NCBI GenBank assembly: GCA_030604195.1 | Contig: JAUVWI010000036.1 | Span: 1 to 34,164, forward strand | Source of the DNA: Spirochaetales bacterium | Lineage (GTDB): Bacteria > Spirochaetota > Spirochaetia > SZUA-6 > DRHE01 | DNA: 34,164 bases | Direction: 5' to 3' | Program-made: the position numbers and the translations under genes | Notes under the pieces: generated by a model | The model's input: only the letters and a program-made list of their open reading frames with translations | The model's database searches: none | Told to the model about the DNA's origin: nothing | Part shown: one piece after another, positions 31,995-34,164 of the stretch | Layout: the number at the start of each line of letters is the position of its first letter | How positions within the stretch are numbered: the first letter of the stretch is position 1

Positions 31995-33155
31995 GTGAAT
32001 TATTTTTTAACCGAAGATCAACAAATGATAAAGGATCTGGCAGCCAAGATAGCTAAAGAAAAAATAGAACCCGTTGCCGCTCAATATGATGAAAGCGAGG
32101 AATTTCCCCACGAAATTGTCGAGGTATTAGCTAAATCAGACCTCTTCCGCGTTTTTATTCCCGAAGAATATGATGGGCTGGGGGGCGGCGTATTTGAGAT
32201 GAGCCTGGTAGTTGAAGAGCTATCCAAAGCCTGCGGCGGTATTTCACTGGCATATGCCGCATCAGCCCTGGGCACCATCCCGATTATGCTCTTCGGCTCT
32301 GAGGAACAGAAGAAGAAATACCTACCCAGGCTGGCAGCCGGAGAAATTTTGGCTGCCTTTGCCCTGACTGAACCCGATGCAGGCAGCGATGCAGCAGCGG
32401 TAAAAACCAGGGCCGTACTGGAAAAGGATCAATACATAATCAATGGCACCAAGCAGTGGATAACCAACGGCGGCGAGGCCTTTATCTACACGGTTATCGC
32501 AGTAACCGACCCCAACAGGGGTGTCCGCGGCACCTCCGCCATACTGGTGGAAAAGGGAACACCGGGCTTTGATTTTGGCAAAAAGGAAAATAAAATGGGT
32601 ATCCGCGGTTCGACAACCCGTGAATTGATCTTTCAGGACGCCAGGGTTCCTAAAGAAAACATGGTAGGCAGGGACGGCGGCGGTTTTTTAGTGGCCATGA
32701 AGACCTTTGACCAATCCCGGCCGGGAGTAGCCGCCCAGGCTGTGGGCATTGCCACGGGCGCTCTGGACAAGGCCGTAGCCTATGCCCATGAAAGACACCA
32801 ATTCGGCAAGCCCATATCATCTTTCCAGGCTATTCAATTCATGCTGGCGGATATGGCCACACAGGTGGAAGCTGCCCGCGCCCTTACCTACCAGGCGGCC
32901 AGGACAATAGATGCGGGCACCAAGAATGCATCCAAGATATCCGCCATGGCCAAGGTCTTTGCCTCTGATGTGGCTATGAAAGTGACTACCGATGCAGTTC
33001 AGGTTTTCGGCGGTTACGGTTACATGAAGGAATACCCGGTGGAAAAGATGATGCGCGATGCCAAGATAACCCAGATCTATGAAGGCACCAACCAGATCCA
33101 GCGTGAAGTTATCGGCCTGCAGCTGATCCGTGAATCGCTCCGAAAAAAGGATTAA
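31995..33155 (+). CDS. Acyl-CoA dehydrogenase (short-chain / acyl-CoA reductase type)
   Basis: This 386-residue FAD enzyme starts at GTG 31995 after AGGAGGAA. Motifs: FALTEPDAGSDAAAVKTRA (FAD/substrate), KQWITNGGEAF, RHQFGKPISSFQAIQFMLAD, QVFGGYGYMKEYPVEKMMRD, and YEGTNQIQR with the catalytic base E363 typical of short-chain members. Directly followed by etfB and a ferredoxin-type etfA, it matches the order CarC-CarD-CarE of the caffeyl-CoA reductase-Etf complex and related butyryl-CoA dehydrogenase-Etf complexes. It may therefore work as an enoyl-CoA reductase coupled to ferredoxin reduction. The acyl substrate is unknown. Confidence 0.93.
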   Translation: MNYFLTEDQQMIKDLAAKIAKEKIEPVAAQYDESEEFPHEIVEVLAKSDLFRVFIPEEYDGLGGGVFEMSLVVEELSKACGGISLAYAASALGTIPIMLFGSEEQKKKYLPRLAAGEILAAFALTEPDAGSDAAAVKTRAVLEKDQYIINGTKQWITNGGEAFIYTVIAVTDPNRGVRGTSAILVEKGTPGFDFGKKENKMGIRGSTTRELIFQDARVPKENMVGRDGGGFLVAMKTFDQSRPGVAAQAVGIATGALDKAVAYAHERHQFGKPISSFQAIQFMLADMATQVEAARALTYQAARTIDAGTKNASKISAMAKVFASDVAMKVTTDAVQVFGGYGYMKEYPVEKMMRDAKITQIYEGTNQIQREVIGLQLIRESLRKKD

Positions 33156-33160
33156 AAACC

Positions 33161-33982
33161 TTGAATATTATTGTCTGCATTAAACAGGTGCCTGATACTA
33201 CCAATATCAAGATAAACCCGGAGACCAATACCCTGATCAGGACCGGGGTCGAATCAATTATCAATCCCTTTGACATGTATGCCCTGGAAGAGGGCTTAAG
33301 ATTGAAAGAGAAGCACGGCGGCACTGTTATAGTCCTTTCCATGGGACCGCCCCAGGTGGAGCAGGCCTTAAGGGAAGCCATCAGCCTGGGTATTGATGAA
33401 GCCTACCTGTTATCTGACAGGGCTTTTGCCGGCGCGGATACCCTGGCTACTGCTTACACCCTGGCCGCGGGCATAAAAAAACTGGGGGGGGCGGACATCA
33501 TCCTTATGGGCCGCCAGGCTATTGACGGCGATACCGGGCAGGTTGGACCCGGTGTGGCGGAAAACCTGAAGCTGCCCCATATAACCGATATCAGAAAGAT
33601 CGAAGAGATCGATGACCAGGGCAATATAACTGTAGAGAGGATGCTGGAAGATGGTTATCTGCGCCTGAGAACAAAACTGCCGGTTCTTTTAACCGTTGTC
33701 AAAGAGATCAATGAACCCAGGCTGCCCTCCCTCAAGGGCAAAATGGCGGCCAGGAAAAAAGAAATTACCACCTGGATAGAAGAGGACCTGCAGGTTGAGT
33801 CTGACCGCATTGGTCTTACCGGCTCGCCCACCCAGGTAATGAAGATATTCACCCCGCCCAAGCCCTCGGGCGGCAAGATATTCCAGGGAGAGATTAAAGA
33901 AATGGTAACCGAGCTTATAACCGAACTGAAAAATGCCGGGATTGCCCTGGGCGGCGGAAAGGGAGCAAATGGAAACAATTAG
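33161..33982 (+). CDS. etfB: Electron transfer flavoprotein beta subunit
   Basis: This 273-residue EtfB starts at TTG 33161, six bases after the dehydrogenase stop, the only start that keeps NIIVCIKQVPDTTNIKINP. Family features: VLSMGPPQVEQALREAISLG, GADTLATAYTLAAGI, ILMGRQAIDGDTGQVGPGVA and the LPSLKGKMAARKK segment near the recognition loop. It carries one flavin with EtfA and takes electrons from NADH or passes them to the dehydrogenase. It overlaps the next gene by 14 bp. Clustering with a ferredoxin-fused EtfA suggests the electron-bifurcating class. Confidence 0.94.
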   Translation: MNIIVCIKQVPDTTNIKINPETNTLIRTGVESIINPFDMYALEEGLRLKEKHGGTVIVLSMGPPQVEQALREAISLGIDEAYLLSDRAFAGADTLATAYTLAAGIKKLGGADIILMGRQAIDGDTGQVGPGVAENLKLPHITDIRKIEEIDDQGNITVERMLEDGYLRLRTKLPVLLTVVKEINEPRLPSLKGKMAARKKEITTWIEEDLQVESDRIGLTGSPTQVMKIFTPPKPSGGKIFQGEIKEMVTELITELKNAGIALGGGKGANGNN

Positions 33983-34164
33983 AGTAATACCGGATCTCTG
34001 CAACGGCTGCCGGATCTGTCTGAAGGCCTGTACCTACGACGCCATTGACATGATAGACAAGAAGGCGGTTATCAACGAAAAGTGCACCATCTGCGGCGCG
34101 TGTGTCGATGTCTGCAAGTTTGATGCAATTTTAATTACCAGAAGATTCTTCAAGGGTCAGGATA
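33969..34164 (+). CDS. etfA: Electron transfer flavoprotein alpha subunit with N-terminal ferredoxin domain (partial, runs off window)
   Basis: ATG 33969 follows GGGAG within the end of etfB. The 65 codons visible encode a two-cluster ferredoxin: C11-x2-C14-x2-C17-x3-C21 (CNGCRICLKAC) and C40-x2-C43-x2-C46-x3-C50 (CTICGACVDVC). The following ILITRRFFKGQD is where the EtfA body should start, beyond the window. EtfA with a 2x[4Fe-4S] extension is known from CarE of caffeyl-CoA reductase and from several anaerobic Etf proteins. The gene after etfB being etfA is inferred from order; a free-standing ferredoxin is excluded only by the frame staying open at the edge. Confidence 0.8.
   Translation, partial: METIRVIPDLCNGCRICLKACTYDAIDMIDKKAVINEKCTICGACVDVCKFDAILITRRFFKGQD

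Noticed and set aside
1..34164. CRISPR arrays, tRNA or rRNA genes.
   Set aside because: No regularly spaced repeats, tRNA T-loop/anticodon patterns or conserved rRNA segments were seen on either strand by eye; a tRNAscan or Infernal run would settle this.

Overview
The window is bacterial, and the organism appears to be an anaerobic or fermentative diderm. A TonB-dependent cobalamin receptor with its own ExbB/ExbD/TonB shows an outer membrane. An aldehyde:ferredoxin oxidoreductase-family protein and an acyl-CoA dehydrogenase-EtfB-(ferredoxin)EtfA cluster show ferredoxin- and flavin-based anaerobic metabolism. An XPB-type helicase and a TRAP binding protein with a GGQQEA-rich mature start would fit a spirochaete-like lineage. 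That assignment is a weak inference and was not tested.

Layout, left to right. (1) 1-3125: what looks like the end of an IS21-type element abuts a 5'-truncated ABC exporter subunit, followed by its intact partner; together they resemble the heterodimeric TM287/TM288 type. (2) 3126-7252: a consensus-like promoter, a cobalamin riboswitch and a leader with two mutually exclusive helices around the ribosome binding site, then btuB-exbB-exbD-tonB. Short remnants of vapC- and psuG-like genes lie on both sides of this operon. (3) 7353-9696 (minus): an orphan VapC-like toxin with only the tail of its antitoxin, then psuK-psuG for pseudouridine breakdown. (4) 9847-11527: a DHH phosphoesterase and a class II aldolase/adducin protein. 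(5) 11599-14971 (minus): an XPB-like helicase and two cofactor-like upstream genes, one frameshifted and one missing its 5' end. (6) 15011-15977 (minus): an AbiEii-like nucleotidyltransferase overlapping a probable partner gene.

(7) 16085-26117 (minus) is the most striking region: an ectoine-degradation-like locus. It holds a GntR/FCD regulator, the N-terminal stub of a class III aminotransferase, an M20 amidohydrolase, a TRAP transporter (dctP, dctQ, dctM), an ectoine hydrolase (DoeA/EutD-like), a EutB-like dehydratase and a frameshifted EutC-like ornithine cyclodeaminase relative. Beyond these lies a series of gene remnants: a DMT permease, a fumarate-reductase-like flavoprotein C-terminus, its iron-sulfur subunit with two in-frame stops, an M20 carbamoylase-like N-terminus and a valyl-tRNA synthetase scrap. 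One intact Asp/Glu racemase-family gene sits among them. Uptake, ring opening and deacylation enzymes look intact, while the downstream aminotransferase and EutC step are broken here.

(8) 26149-27481: two closely related palindromes, each placed at a good sigma-70-type promoter, are probable GntR operators. Between them is a second, damaged copy of the class II aldolase gene, and after them an internally deleted ornithine cyclodeaminase-family gene. (9) 27555-34164 (plus): a Cys/Met-metabolism PLP enzyme, a class I aminotransferase, an AOR-family protein, then acyl-CoA dehydrogenase, EtfB and the start of a ferredoxin-fused EtfA, an arrangement like the electron-bifurcating caffeyl-CoA reductase-Etf complex.

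No rRNA, tRNA or CRISPR array was recognised. All assignments come from reading motifs and context; no database search was run.
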